Part shown: piece by piece, positions 10,335 through 20,965 of the stretch
Layout: each line of letters begins with the position of its first letter
Position numbering within the stretch: the stretch's first letter is position 1
Source: Gracilaria domingensis
Taxonomy: Eukaryota; Rhodophyta; Florideophyceae; Gracilariales; Gracilariaceae
Assembly (NCBI GenBank): GCA_022539475.1
Contig: VCMS01000232.1
Location: 1-64,000 of the forward strand
Length of the DNA: 64,000 nucleotides
Reading direction: 5' to 3'
Program-made: the position numbers and the translations under genes
Notes under the pieces: model-generated
What the model saw: the letters and a program-made list of their open reading frames with translations, nothing else
Told to the model about the DNA's origin: nothing
Databases searched by the model: none

Positions 10335-12980
10335 ATGGCTACCTCAAACTACGGAGTCGTTTCTGTCATTCAGCCGCCACTTCTCAAGACAGTAGACCAG
10401 CCGTCTCTGATCAAATTTGAGACCGAGTACGCTGCGTACCGCACCAAGGTAGACCACGTGAACAAGGATCGCGATGTTGCTTCCAAACTCTCTCTTGCCT
10501 CTATCAAGGACTGCGTAGACGCCCCAACACTTCACGCTCTCTGCATTATGGGAGAAATTGAAGGGGCAACTACTGTGGAGGAGGCCACTGATGACATGGT
10601 CAAGTCTTGGTTTGATAAGGCATCTCTTTCGACCCCGAAAGACCTTTCAGAGCGCATCGATTCTATGCTTCGTTCCGTTTCTTTCAAACCGAACAAAGAG
10701 GATCCCGCTGGGGGTGTCGCTAATTTCATTATTGAAGTTATCACGGCCTTGGATCGGAACAACGCTTCGGAGGTTTTGAAGGACGCCGACATGGCAAAGA
10801 AGTTTATTGATCGCCTTGTCAACAAGTTCAAACCTGACGTGCTTCAGGAGCGTATCAAGATGTTGCGAAGAGGTTGGAAGAAGGACCAGCTGGCCAACAT
10901 CAAGCTCTTCAAAGATGAAGTCTCGAACATTGCACTCGAAATTTCTCTGACTGAGGCCGCTCTCTCCCGCCTTAACCCTTCGAAATCCCGTAGCCTACGC
11001 AACAACGCGCGTGGTGACAGGGTTGAGAAAAAATCATCTGGCGCTGACAGTAGGCATTCCGGCCAAACCACCAAGCAGACCCAGCATTCCGGCAAGCGGA
11101 AGCAGACTGAGTGGAGCCAACCTTGTCTAAACGAAGACTGCGACGTCATTCATCGTCTCAAGGACTGCCCAAACACTTCGACGGATCGGAAGAAAGAAAT
11201 CTTCGAGAAGCATTACGGAAAGAAGGAGACAAAAAGAGCAACGACCATGAAGCAGTCAACTTCAATGGTCACTGCCGCTCCTAGCAAGTCTTCCGGACGC
11301 TTCCGTGTGGCTTTCGAGAATGCAGTGTTTGAAACTCTACTTGGGGACTCTGGCGCGGACTTTAGCGCAATCGACGAAACCCTGTTCACCAAGGTAACAA
11401 ACGCTGTGCAGGGTCTCTCTGTACGGACGTTGCCGAAACCCGTCGCACTTGCTGGAGCTTTCCAAACCGATGGAGATACTTCCGTTTTCGCCTCACGAAC
11501 TGTCGTGCTGACAATCACGATATATCTCCCTGGTACTAACATCCCAGTTCGAGTACGGGGTGTCGAGTTTTACGTTGTCGATCAACCGATGGATGAGATC
11601 CTTCTGGGGCGCCCATTCTTGAATTCGATTGGGTTCAACCTCCAAGATCACCTCATTCGCGTTAGAGAGGACATTCACAACCAGGACGTCAACGATCTCA
11701 ACCCAGCACAGTTCAAATTTGCTCCCGCAAAGTATCAAGGTCTGTCCTACACGGACTCGGATGACGACCCGATAGAGTTGCCCGAATGTTTGGCGGCGGG
11801 CATCGGAGCCGCCAGCAAGGAGTCTATCGACAACGCGTTCGAGCGGATCGTGAACGAAGCTCGCAGCAACGGCATGTCACAGGAAGGTATTGAGCGAGTG
11901 TCCTCACTCCTCGAAGATTACCGCGACGTTTTCCGCATCAAGCTGGGGCAAGATCCACCAGTCGACGTTCCACCTCTCCAAATCACACCCGTCGAGAACT
12001 CGAAACCATATAGGTCTCCTCAACGACGTTATGCTCCCCAACAGAGGGACTTTATCGTGCAGACCATTCGAGAACTCGAGGCTGTAGGAGCCATCTACAA
12101 GAATCCATCGGCTCGGTGGGCTTCGCCGTCCCTCGCCGTTCCGAAACCAGGTTCATCAAAGCTTCGCTTCACAGTAGACCTCCGCGGACCAAACGCACGC
12201 ACAGTGCCAGTCCAATCGGCCATGCCACACCTCGAATCCAAGTTCCAGGACTTGGCAGGAAGCACTTGCTTTGCAAATGGCGACCTCGCTCATGGGTACT
12301 GGCAAGTCCCATTGGCACCGCAATCACAGGAAATGATGTCCATACAGACACCAATCGGAATTTACTCTTCCAAACGCCTACTCCAAGGCGGGAGTGACTC
12401 CGGTAATCACTTTCAAGCGGTACTTGCATACAAATTCGAAGGTCGGGTCGACAAATTCCTACAGTGGATCGATGACTTCCTCTTCTACGCCAAGACAGAA
12501 AGGGAGTTACTGGACAACCTTGAGTCATTCCTACTGGTCTGCAAAGAGATCGGACTCAAGGTATACGCCGAGAAAACGACATTTTTCGCACGCGAAGTTC
12601 AATTTTGCGGACGCACTGTAACAGCAGAAGGAGTTCAGTATCATCCTCGACACTACGACGCACTCGTCTCGATGAGAACTCCGACTCTGGCCAGTGAGCT
12701 GCAATAATTCGTTTACGCTACCAACTGGATGAGGAACAGTATTCCAGCATACTCCGAACGAATTGCCCCGCTGCATCAACTACTTGAAGAATGCTGTTCC
12801 AAAGTAGGCAAGCGAACCAAACGGGCCCTTCGCAACCTCTCCCTCGGCAACCTATGGGGCGCCAAGCATGAATCCGCTTTCACGGATATCAAGCAACAAC
12901 TAGCTGCATCAGTCGAACTCGCTCATCCCAAGAGTGATCATCAGCTTTGCCTTTTCACTGATGCGTCCGGCCCACACCGG
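10335..12980 (+). pseudogene. Element B gag-protease-reverse transcriptase polyprotein (broken)
   Basis: The ATG at 10335 opens a frame that runs to a TAA at 12705-12707. Gag occupies roughly the first 300 residues and ends in a CCHC-like knuckle (CLNEDCDVIHRLKDC, spacing C-x4-C-x3-H-x4-C). The protease has LLGDSGADFSAID and LLGRPFL. Reverse transcriptase has KLRFTVDLRGPN, FANGDLAHGYWQVPL and QWIDDFLFY as the active-site block. After the TAA (relatives have glutamine there, so probably CAA to TAA) the same frame continues as FVYATNWMRNSIP..., the RT-RNase H connection, reaching CLFTDASG, the start of RNase H. RNase H is then missing: the sequence jumps directly to the integrase zinc domain in another frame. 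Confidence 0.9.
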
Positions 12981-14301
12981 GCACGGTGGCCACAGAAGTG
13001 CAAACGTGACACTCGCTACCACGAAATCATACTTTTATTGGAAAGATATGGACAAGGACTTGAAGTCTTTCGTCAGCACCTGTCTGCACTGTCTCTCCAC
13101 CAATTCGGCGAAGTCCATCCCACGTCCACTTGGCCATGCCCTACACGCTGACCGCCCAAATAAGCTTCTTCATTTCGATTTATGTTACATTTCTCCTGCA
13201 GAAAACGATTTTCTTTATGTACTTGTGCTCAAGGACGACCACAGTGGGTATGTGTGGTTGTTGCCAACTACCGAAACTACTGCTGAAGTCGTCGCAGAAA
13301 GTCTTATCAAGTGGTTTGCAGCGTTCGGTGTAGTGCAACAGTGGGTCTCCGACCGCGGCTCGCATTTCAAGAATGAAGTCGTAAGGATTCTCCGCGAACG
13401 CACCAAGTCTGCTCATCATTTCACTCTCGAGTACTGTCCTTGGTCGAACGGAACCGTCGAGGTAGTATGTCGAGAGCTTCTTCGAGCCACCCGCGGCCTA
13501 CTCTCGGAGTACCAACTGCCGCACAGCTGCTGGACAAGCATAATGCCAGTCATTCAGTCTGTGCTCAACAATTCTCTACTTGCACGTCTGGGTGATCGTT
13601 GTCCTCTAACGGTGTTCACTGGACACGAGCAGGACACACCACTCGCTGCTATCACACGCAAAGTAGGCGATGAGACGAAAGTTTTTGACCTAGCCGAAAT
13701 CAGGGCCGCACAGTTGCGAAACATCGAGGATGTACAGAGCGCTCTTGAACGCATGCACAAAGACGTGGCCTTGCGTGCCTCAAAGAAGCGGCGGCAGGCA
13801 GTAGAGTCTCATAATCGGAAGACAAATGTGCGTCCGATCAACTTTACTGTCGGAGATTTTGTACTGGGAGGTGTTTTGCAGCGCGAGCGCGAGCGCACGC
13901 GCAAACCATCTTTGAAATGGATGGGGCCATACCGTGTTTTAGAATGCCGCTCGAAATACATATTCCTGATTGAAGATTTGTTGGACGGCTCGAAGCAAGA
14001 AGTGCATGGCCGCAGGTTGAAGATGTTTCGTAACAAGGACTTTCAGGTCACCGAAGAGCTACGAAATTATTTGTCCTATCAGCAAGGAGAGTTTCTTGTG
14101 ATCGACCGCTTCGATGATATTCGCCGCAAGCAGGGACACATCGAGCTTCAGGTGAAATGGCGCGGATTCTCTGCGGAAGAGATGGACTGGGTCAGCCTTG
14201 AATCCTTGCAACAAGACGTCCCTAAGTTGATTCAGGAATACTTGGAGGACGTAAGGAAGTCGGGTACTCAGCGCCAACGCAATCTCGCTGCTTCTCTCTG
14301 A
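12965..14301 (+). pseudogene. Element B integrase with C-terminal chromodomain
   Basis: The usable reading starts near 12965, where HTGHGGHRS gives the histidines and FVSTCLHCL the cysteines of the HHCC zinc domain. The catalytic core has LHFDLCYI, VSDRGSHFKN and CPWSNGTVEVVCREL, supplying the D, D and E residues. Near the C-terminus FLVIDRFDDIRRKQG, LQVKWRGFSAEEMDWVSLE and a following helix form a chromodomain, which in chromoviruses directs integration to marked chromatin. The stop is TGA at 14299-14301, 40 bp before the right LTR. The domain itself looks intact, but it is cut off from the upstream polyprotein by a nonsense codon, a frameshift and the RNase H deletion. Confidence 0.88.
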
Positions 14302-14341
14302 GTAATCTTCTACGGTTTGCACCTAGAACATTACGGGGCGC

Positions 14342-14693
14342 TGTTGTATGATTTCAGCAGCTCTATTGAGCATGCGCGCAAATGCGCGTGTCCATTTGCG
14401 CATTTGCTCTGCAACTGTGTACTCGTGTACAATGCACTGTATTTAAAGCTTTAGTGATAGTCTTGCGTGAGGAACGTATTGCGTGTCTACGCGCTGACGC
14501 AAGTTTCTGTCGTGAGATAGCAATCACTTGTTGACTCAGCTGACAACTGAGTCAACAAGGGGCCAACATAAAAGCTCTCCACTTCGTGGTGACAACCCGA
14601 AAAAGATCAAGGCAGGATCTGACGGGTGTGACCTCCACGATCCTGCGTGAGTCGTTCGCTGCGCGATTCAGCGGTGTCCAACACTGAACAACA
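14342..14693 (+). repeat. Right LTR of element B
   Basis: 352 bp, same length and ends as the left LTR, with about 15 substitutions and no length change by eye. It is followed by the CTGTG duplication at 14694-14698. The sequence just before it (GGGGCG) is a weak polypurine tract. Confidence 0.92.
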
Positions 14694-14698
14694 CTGTG
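14694..14698. repeat. Target-site duplication CTGTG (right)
   Basis: Matches 9916-9920 and marks the right edge of element B within the gag gene of element A. Confidence 0.9.
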
Positions 14699-15084
14699 TT
14701 AATGTCGGCTACCGTGATCGTGTCTTTGTCTTCTTCGGCTTCGGATTCGAGATACATTCTGAGCTTAGCATCGGTTAGATCTTTCAGTTCCTTCAGGCCA
14801 GAAATGTACTCTAGTTCGATGCAGGACTCGAGCCATTCAGGATCCATGCAGTAGCTGAGATTCACGGGAAGGACCGGTTCCGTCGTTGTCGAATCTACGA
14901 CAGCCAGCTGCAATGCACGAGCAGTGATTTCCTTAACATATTGGTCGGACTGCTTCAGAAACACGCGGATGGCTTTGGGGTTTGCGTTTGTCAAACGCAG
15001 ATGACTGACAGAGAAAGCAACTGATGATGGCTGTTGCAAGATTGTATCTTTTCTGTGCAGGGTAGGCGTCGATGCAGACGCCAT
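14699..15084 (-). pseudogene. Element A gag N-terminus
   Basis: The ATG at 15084 opens MASASTPTLHRKD and continues through a helical gag-like region (KAIRVFLKQSDQYVKEITAR, DPEWLESCIELEY, LKELKDLTDAKLRMYLE) to ADINT, where the chromovirus interrupts it. After removal of the insert the reading continues at 9915. It would encode the N-terminal half of the capsid protein. It is non-functional because of the insertion. Confidence 0.75.
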
Positions 15085-15138
15085 CTCGGTGTGTGATCGA
15101 ACAGTATTGCGTTTACAACCGTAAATAGCAGTGATCAC

Positions 15139-15490
15139 TGTGCGCAGGATGTTGGGTTGAAAGGTGTGGAGTTCGATGCCTCCGAGTTTAATCAGGAGGC
15201 TGCTCGTGGCGGCGTTAAGTACGCTGCTGTTGACTCACGGTTTGAATCAAATCGCTGGTGAGCCAGACTGCCAAGTCTCAGAGCCACCCAGGCGTGTGGC
15301 TCTGGATGTCGCAGACTCTCTGGCTCGGAATGAAACTGCGCGTGCCAGACAAGGTGCGAGCGTTGTGCTCTATCAACTACGTAAATGACGCAAGCCGCTC
15401 TATCAACAAGAGAGGTTGCGTAATAGCCACTAAATAAATGACGCAAGCCGCTCTATCAACAAGAGTGGATGTGTAACAGCCACTACAGTG
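15139..15490. repeat. Leader or LTR remnant with a 53-bp tandem duplication
   Basis: This is non-coding sequence upstream of the element A gag start. It holds two copies of a 53-bp unit, at 15384-15436 and 15437-15486, both starting AATGACGCAAGCCGCTC and carrying TATCAACAAGAG. A third partial match (TATCAACTACGTAAATGACG) precedes them. It could be the 5' leader or LTR of element A; no terminal dinucleotides or target duplication were found to prove it. Confidence 0.5.
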
Positions 15491-16256
15491 AGCAATTGAC
15501 AAACTTTTGAAGGTAGCAAGTTCACCGTGGCGTAACGCGTGACAAACTGCTAAAATGGTCTTCATATTCCTAACACAAATCGATTCCTTCCACTTGTCCA
15601 AGAAAAAGCTTCCCGTACTCTGCAAACCAATTTTCCAGCTTTTACTATGAGTGATACGGCAAATTTCCTTCACATAATAAGGTACTTGAAACATAAAGTC
15701 ATTCATTTCATCTTCTGAGTTGGAATATTCAGACAAATCCAATTCAACGTTCAACGTTACTTCTGCTTCCTTCTCTCAAATGCATTTCTTTTTCACTTTC
15801 GACGACATTATTCTTTGTCAAAATAATGTGTAAATGCAGTTCTAATGATTCACGTGTTGGGTATTGCTCTAAAAATCGGCGACAATTATCTCTCCGTTCC
15901 AGGGTGTCGAAATTGTTTCGAGTCAAGTTTCTCATCAATCTTTCACGGACTCCATATTCACTTTCATTCTGCAATAATGCTCCCCGAAGATTAAGGAAAT
16001 CGAACCATCTGAATGCAATATTCAACGAAATGTGCATCGAAGTACATTCTGAAAAAGTTGCAGTAAACTCTAACCATAAATCCTTCTCCTTCCAATTTGT
16101 ATCATTCAAAACATTAAGCATCTCTTCACCATACTCGTCCACTCTTGCCAGATACAAATTGATCTCATGCAGATCCGTGTCGCACAGTGGTGCATGAGGA
16201 TCACCGATTGCATTCAAATCATCGGACGACGGATAACCGTCCATATTAAATTGCAA
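15491..16256 (-). pseudogene. Unrecognised acidic protein relic, two frames
   Basis: A frame at 16256-15744 (170 codons, ATG start: MQFNMDGYPSSDDLN...) has plausible protein composition with helices (RLMRNLTRNNFDTLERRDNCRRFLEQYP). A second frame overlaps its end by 11 bases at 15754 (MNVELDLSEYSNSEDEMNDF) and runs to about 15377 through the tandem duplication. They may be one protein broken by a frameshift near 15750, or two exons. No known domain is visible. The segment abuts a dispersed repeat at 16330 that elsewhere accompanies a Harbinger-type relic, so it may be transposon cargo. Confidence 0.35.
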
Positions 16257-16329
16257 AGACCAAAGTCTACAGAAATTCTGTTATAAATGCGGAGTACTCG
16301 AACGGCCGACGACCAGTTATAACTGTCAA

Positions 16330-16895
16330 TATTCCCCGTACTTTGGTCCAATAAATTCACTACCGGAGGATGTAGTCCAGCAGTAGGTGTCCAATGGTTC
16401 TGGTTTCCGATGAAACTAGACCACTCTTACAGATGTAACCGTCGATTCCAGCCCTTGGTAGAGCTGTATCCGCATAAAACTGTCGATTCCACTTCCAGGA
16501 TAGGTTGATGTCAGACACATGTACGCCCAAGGTATTGCCTGGTTCTTTAACGTCCCTTTCGTAGTTGCAGCGCAAATGCTGCGCGGTTTCCCGCTCCGCT
16601 TTGCGAACGAATTTGATTGTTTTTTTTCTCAATTGATAGTTGATAATGATGATAAGATAAAAATCTAGAAGCTGGCTATCTGCTGAGCAAGCTTCCCTTT
16701 TATACTATTCTTAAACTTTTCTACTGTTGCGTGTCATGTGCGTGAAATGAATAATTCATCTTGTGCTCAACTGTTTCCTGTCATTCTTAGAACCAGAAAC
16801 GTCATAAACGTACTTATGATATCCAACCAAATAATCATCTGGTTTCCTGCAATTGCGTGTCTCACATATGCGCGGCCACGAAACATATTGAACAT
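16330..16895 (+). repeat. Dispersed repeat R, copy 1
   Basis: About 560 bp aligns along its whole length with 55085-55640, starting ATTCCCCGTACTTTGGTCCA and ending near GCGGCCACGAAACATA. Divergence by eye is about 15-20 percent with small gaps. In the other copy the left edge is the start of the minus-strand ORF 54315-55121, so the repeat probably represents the 5' flank of that transposon gene. Copy 1 has lost the ORF apart from a short similar N-terminus with stops. Confidence 0.75.
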
Positions 16896-17621
16896 TCGAT
16901 TGATATCCTCGACAGAGGTTGTGCTGATACAAGCACAACTTGTAGGACCTTCTACAGAAGGTTCTACAGAACACCATGGAACATGATGCACAGCATTCAA
17001 CAACATCCTCTCTCACGCAACAGCGCCGCCAGCGCCGCATGTGACATGTCCCACTGAGCTAGTTGGGCAAGAGCATCTGCTGCAATGCCAGTTTCCAATC
17101 TCAGGGCCCAATTTGACCGCCTCCAGGACTTTGAAGCATATACCGTCCAAACCTTCTTCTTTCTCCTCGGTTATTCTTGGTGCAATAGAGTTTCGCTTGG
17201 AACTATTCGCCTCATGGTAATCCAGCTGTTTCAGAGCTCTCAGTTTGCCGCAAATGACTTTCAGAGGCTGCACTCGAGCAGCTTCGCGAAGTAAGCCGCT
17301 CGGAACGCCGTGGACGACTCCGGCTGTGGGGCGTGTGGTCTACGACTCTACCGCTACCGATCTGCACTGTAAAGTACGCATCATTTTGCCAAGTTATAGG
17401 AATTGTCTGCTCTAACGACATCTGTACCCTTTCCGAGCCACCACGTCTAAGTCCACCACCGGGCGTTCCGCAGGCGTGGCAAGGTCGTCGTTGTTGACCA
17501 GAAAAAAGGATAATCTTCGTACGCTTTTTACCCCGATGAGTTCTATCTACCGTACCAAGCATGTGTTGTTGACACCCCACGATAGGGTCTTTCCGAAAAT
17601 TTTTTAGCTCCGCGACGTCAA
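16896..17621. other. No clear gene
   Basis: Short minus-strand frames at 17013-17273 (86 codons) and 17212-17649 (145 codons) have no recognisable motif. The second runs into the Helitron-like end at 17622. A small hairpin lies at about 16946-16967 (ACCTTCT/AGAAGGT). Confidence 0.4.
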
Positions 17622-19603
17622 TCAGAGCTTCGAGAAGCATGCTTCTCAAAGAATAGGTTGCAAAGCTCCTCCAGAGAGAGGTTTGATCTGTAGAAAAACG
17701 GTCCTTACATTATAGAAAGAAAGGAATTGTTGTCAAGGTATTCCATTGAAGGTTTTCTTTATCCCTACTTTTTGAGCTGACAATTTACAAATTTAGTTTC
17801 TAATGCATTTTAAGCTCTCAGAACTATATTTTTCTGTATGCAATGACAAACATAAAATAGTAGAATGCTTTAGTAATAGAGCTTGGAAGCTTCCTTGTTT
17901 ACAACAGTTCTTCTGAAAATTAAAACTAAATGTAAAAGGAAAAGAACCTCAGATTAGTTGTTGCAAAACATGTTGTTGCAAAAAATGCAGAAAGGAGGAT
18001 ATAAATCTATCTATTTTTAATCAATACTGATTTTTTTATTATATATACGCATTAAAAACTTAATGCGCTTCTCTTGGTCATTTGCATAGACAGAGATCTA
18101 AATTTCATTCCTAAATGCTTTGCTACATATTTGTTGAACTTCTGTTCAGAGACTTTTTACAAAGACCAATCAACGAAATAATTCCAAATCAGATTTATTT
18201 TTGTAAGCTCGAATGTACATTATGAAAATATGTACTTCTATATAAATAAAATTAATGAAATCTTTTTTTCAAAGGAAACAGTAGTCTGACGACAAATTCT
18301 ATTTGTTGTGAGCTTTGTGGCACAAAGAGGGCAGTATTTTTGACTAGATTTTTAACCAAGTCGAAAAGTCAAAGTCACTCAATAAAATTCGTAGTCAGTC
18401 ATGTTTAGTCACATATTTTTTGCCCTTTTTCTAGGTGTGATTGCCTGTAAATTAAACTGCACTGCTCTTGGTTTGAGATATATAAGTATACATAGCAGCT
18501 TTTTTAGGCTCTAAAATTGTATATTCATCCTAAAGAATGTTAATTCAAACTTCAAAGTGCTTAAAAAGTTTTTAAAAATGAGCAAAAATTGAAGACAAAG
18601 GCAAAAGTAATCAAAATAAGGAATAAAGTACCAAATATTTAACTATGTAAACTATTTTCAGTGCAAATAGAACCAAAACGTAATTTGAAAACCATTTAAA
18701 CCTTTTGAGACGGTTCGCTTATGTCTTGTGAGCTAGACGTAAGCGGGCAACATGATTGGGTAGCCGCTATAACGAATTGTTGTCAGCGTGCCACTTGTGT
18801 GCTTGGCTTATGTCTAGCTCACTAGACATAAGCGAAAAATCTTTTCAATTGGCTACAAATTCAATCGGTTTGAAATCAAACCAATAACATTCGAACTCGA
18901 GTACCACGTGTATTTCAATCAACATGGTTTGTTACCCGCTTTCCCTTATCCGCATGATCAAGTCATTTCTTTCCTTCTCATTGGCTCTTTCTTATGTCTA
19001 GCTCACTAGACATAAGAACTGTTAGTCCCAAAAGGGTTAAGCTAAGCTATTATGTCGCATACGTGTAGGATTATGAGTGCTGTTGAATGTCACAAGTGTC
19101 TTTGTGTCCAAGTGTACTGTAAATGACTAAATATGACTAGAATTTTATTGGATATGCTAGGCAGTCAGTCACAAAAACGAGCCTGGGCACATATTCAACC
19201 TTTTTAATTTCTGAAAGTGTTTTCGAAAAACTTGTTAGTCAAAGTTACGTGTAGCTTTAATTTTGGATACTACCGAGAAACATCTCCCAAAAATGTGCAT
19301 GGAAGGAATTTTTTCTGCCGAAATTTTAATTTGTTGGTTGCTATTGGTCTAATGTGGGGGTTATGTCCAAAAAGATGGGCGAATGCGCCGTGTGACACGG
19401 CGCATGTTTTTTAATATTTTTATTGGTTTGCTGTATCTTGTTTAAAGAAAAAAAGCCCATTCTAAAAATAAGCGGTGGCCTACGAGACTGTTTAAAATTT
19501 TGGGATATTGTCGCCAAAATATAAGTAGACAGCCTTTTAAAGTAGGTTAGTGTTGCTAATCAGCTCCAGATTAGATTTACGCCTATACCAGTAGGAGCTT
19601 TGC
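17622..19603 (-). mobile_element. Non-autonomous Helitron-like element E1
   Basis: Read on the minus strand, it begins GCAAAGCTCCTAC (19603 leftward) after a host A and ends ...GGAGCTTTGC (17669-17660), a hairpin (GAGAAGCATGCTTCTC, 17632-17647), then AAGCTCTGA before a host T. Thus the inverted repeat is terminal at one end and internal to a hairpin at the other, and the 3' terminus is CTGA, fitting CTRR of Helitrons. Three more elements with the same ends lie in this window (E2-E4). No Rep/helicase is encoded. The AT-rich body contains a palindrome GCGCCGTGTGACACGGCGC-like at about 19385-19403 that recurs in E2-E4, and a nested repeat at about 18360-19165. Confidence 0.6.
18360..19165. repeat. 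Nested inverted-repeat element with three CTTATGTCTAG hairpins
   Basis: Ends near 18370-18415 and 19115-19160 are inverted copies (AATAAAATTC, TAGTCA and GTTTAGTCA blocks), suggesting a MITE of about 0.8 kb inside E1. Within it are three short hairpins of 11-4-11 bases at 18718-18743, 18807-18832 and 18991-19016. The last two are identical and perfect (CTTATGTCTAG, loop CTCA, CTAGACATAAG); the first carries small changes. Confidence 0.55.
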
Positions 19604-19954
19604 TATTAATTTGGTTGAATCAGAGATGGGTATTTATCGGAGCGACCCGTAGCACACGACGTACCAGTGTCGAAGTGGACAGTGTCCGAAATCCTTGGTT
19701 GCACTTGTGTTCAAGCTGCACTTGCACTCCACTACATACAACGCGTTCAACGACGCCACGTGTGCGTCGTTGACAACATTGTTGTCAATTGTATTAGGTT
19801 CCATCCCGTGTTTCCCTGTCTGCGAGCTTGAAGCCCGATTGTATTCTGATACCAACGTTTGCTCATAGTACGCAAGTCTGCACACACGTACATACATGTT
19901 TGGCGAATACGAGCTTTGTTACTACTAAGAAACTTTGAAACGCATCTACGTATA
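19604..19954. other. Gene-free spacer with two adjoining hairpins
   Basis: No gene seen. Two perfect stems adjoin: CAACGACGC/GCGTCGTTG at 19748-19772 and TTGACAAC/GTTGTCAA at 19770-19788, sharing bases. The region is the 3' flank of the membrane-protein gene on the minus strand, so the hairpins could be in its transcript. Confidence 0.5.
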
Positions 19955-20965
19955 TCATGCTATTTTGTAGCTAAACTGAGCGGGTAGCATAACGAATTCA
20001 GCGTCTTGCTGCCGAGCAGCACAAAGCAAGAAACAGTAGCTTCGTCTCAAGTGTTCTAGAAGACCCAAGAGAAGAACAGTCGCTATCGATTCCCAAAACG
20101 CTCGTGGGAAGTACCAGTACACTGCCCTTATCGTGTTTGTGAGGATAAGGTATCCATAGTGGAATGATAGTGACACTGCGCTGCAATATGCGAGTGCAAC
20201 CCATATCCTTCCCTTCCTGTTAAGTACATCGCGTTCCGCAACAGCCATGCAGAAAGCAAGTTGGCAAGCGGTGATTACAGCGGAATATCTGAGCATCAGC
20301 ATTATACCCAGAGTGGTTTGTTGGACAATGGAAAGAATGGTATCACTGCCATTGCTGCTATTCAAGTTGGATATATCATGAGCCCACATCAGAACGATAT
20401 TACTGGTTTGCATTCCAACCGCACAAGAGATCCCATACGCAACAATATCTTTCACCAGCATGTCATGGGTGACCTCTTCATCACGGCAGTGTCTCAAAGT
20501 TACGTGATCGTAACCCAATGTCAGAACCCAAGGCGTGATCAAAGTTACAAGCATTCGCGGGAAAATGAAGAACGCCACGGAGAATGTTCCCCAGCCCCTC
20601 CCATCTACGGGATGATTCGTAAAATAGTCATCCAACTTGTATCGGGCAAACTTCTGGAGCTCGGAAATCCGACCGCCTTCTGGAAACTTCATACCAACTA
20701 TGAACTTCATGGCCAGAATCACTGCTCCGAAACTGGCGCCATCTTTGATCATATCCTGCAACATAACGCCCACGGTCATGCCAACGAACAGCCGTATTCG
20801 TAGCAGACGTAGAATATTTGGTTTTCCGATTAGATGGCGAGTAGCGGCGCGAAACATAGCAATGAGGATGAGAAGAGCCAAACTATGGGTCAATGCCCAC
20901 ACCACCGGGATGAACCACAGTGAGGTCACGGTAAAGAACGCTAAGGCCACCAACAGCAGGTCCAT
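19955..20965 (-). CDS. Multi-pass membrane protein of unknown function
   Basis: The ATG at 20965 opens an uninterrupted 336-residue protein ending in TGA. About eight or nine hydrophobic segments can be drawn: two at the N-terminus (LLLVALAFFTVTSLWFIPVV and LALLILIAMF), others around RLFVGMTVGVML, GAVILAMKFIVGM, VAFFIFPRMLVTLITPW, VAYGISCAVGM, a long pair near LGIMLMLRYSAVITACQLAF, and two near the C-terminus. A hydrophilic loop near residues 100-125 (ELQKFARYKLDDYFTNHP) is basic and acidic mixed. It has no motif I can assign to a transporter or enzyme family. It stands alone between mobile DNA and the NB-ARC gene, which lies on the same strand. The uninterrupted frame and regular membrane pattern support a real gene. 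Confidence 0.7.
   Translation of the reverse strand: MDLLLVALAFFTVTSLWFIPVVWALTHSLALLILIAMFRAATRHLIGKPNILRLLRIRLFVGMTVGVMLQDMIKDGASFGAVILAMKFIVGMKFPEGGRISELQKFARYKLDDYFTNHPVDGRGWGTFSVAFFIFPRMLVTLITPWVLTLGYDHVTLRHCRDEEVTHDMLVKDIVAYGISCAVGMQTSNIVLMWAHDISNLNSSNGSDTILSIVQQTTLGIMLMLRYSAVITACQLAFCMAVAERDVLNRKGRIWVALAYCSAVSLSFHYGYLILTNTIRAVYWYFPRAFWESIATVLLLGLLEHLRRSYCFLLCAARQQDAEFVMLPAQFSYKIA

Larger units (their letters stand above)
9921..14693 (+). mobile_element. Chromovirus (Ty3/Gypsy with chromodomain), element B
   Basis: This is a 4.77-kb LTR retrotransposon with two 352-bp LTRs (9921-10272 and 14342-14693) starting TGTTGT and ending ACAACA, and a CTGTG duplication. Internal order is gag with a zinc-knuckle-like motif, protease, reverse transcriptase, integrase and C-terminal chromodomain. 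It sits inside element A in the opposite orientation. The LTRs differ at about 15 positions by my manual count, so insertion is not very recent. A nonsense codon and an RNase H deletion make this copy defective. No clear tRNA primer-binding site follows the left LTR. Confidence 0.92.
7904..15138 (-). mobile_element. Ty3/Gypsy retrotransposon relic (element A), split by a nested chromovirus
   Basis: Gag begins at 15084 and reads leftward to 14699, where it is cut by the inserted element 9921-14693. Removing the insert and one CTGTG copy lets the gag reading resume in frame at 9915 (…ADINT then VVKREL…) and continue through protease-like sequence to reverse transcriptase, ending at about 7904. 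RNase H and integrase are missing at the left end. No left LTR was found. Sequence at 15140-15490 may be the leader or the right LTR. Confidence 0.85.

Noticed and set aside
20261-20803. Plus-strand ORF of 180 codons
   Set aside because: It lies entirely antisense to the membrane-protein gene and has no recognisable content.
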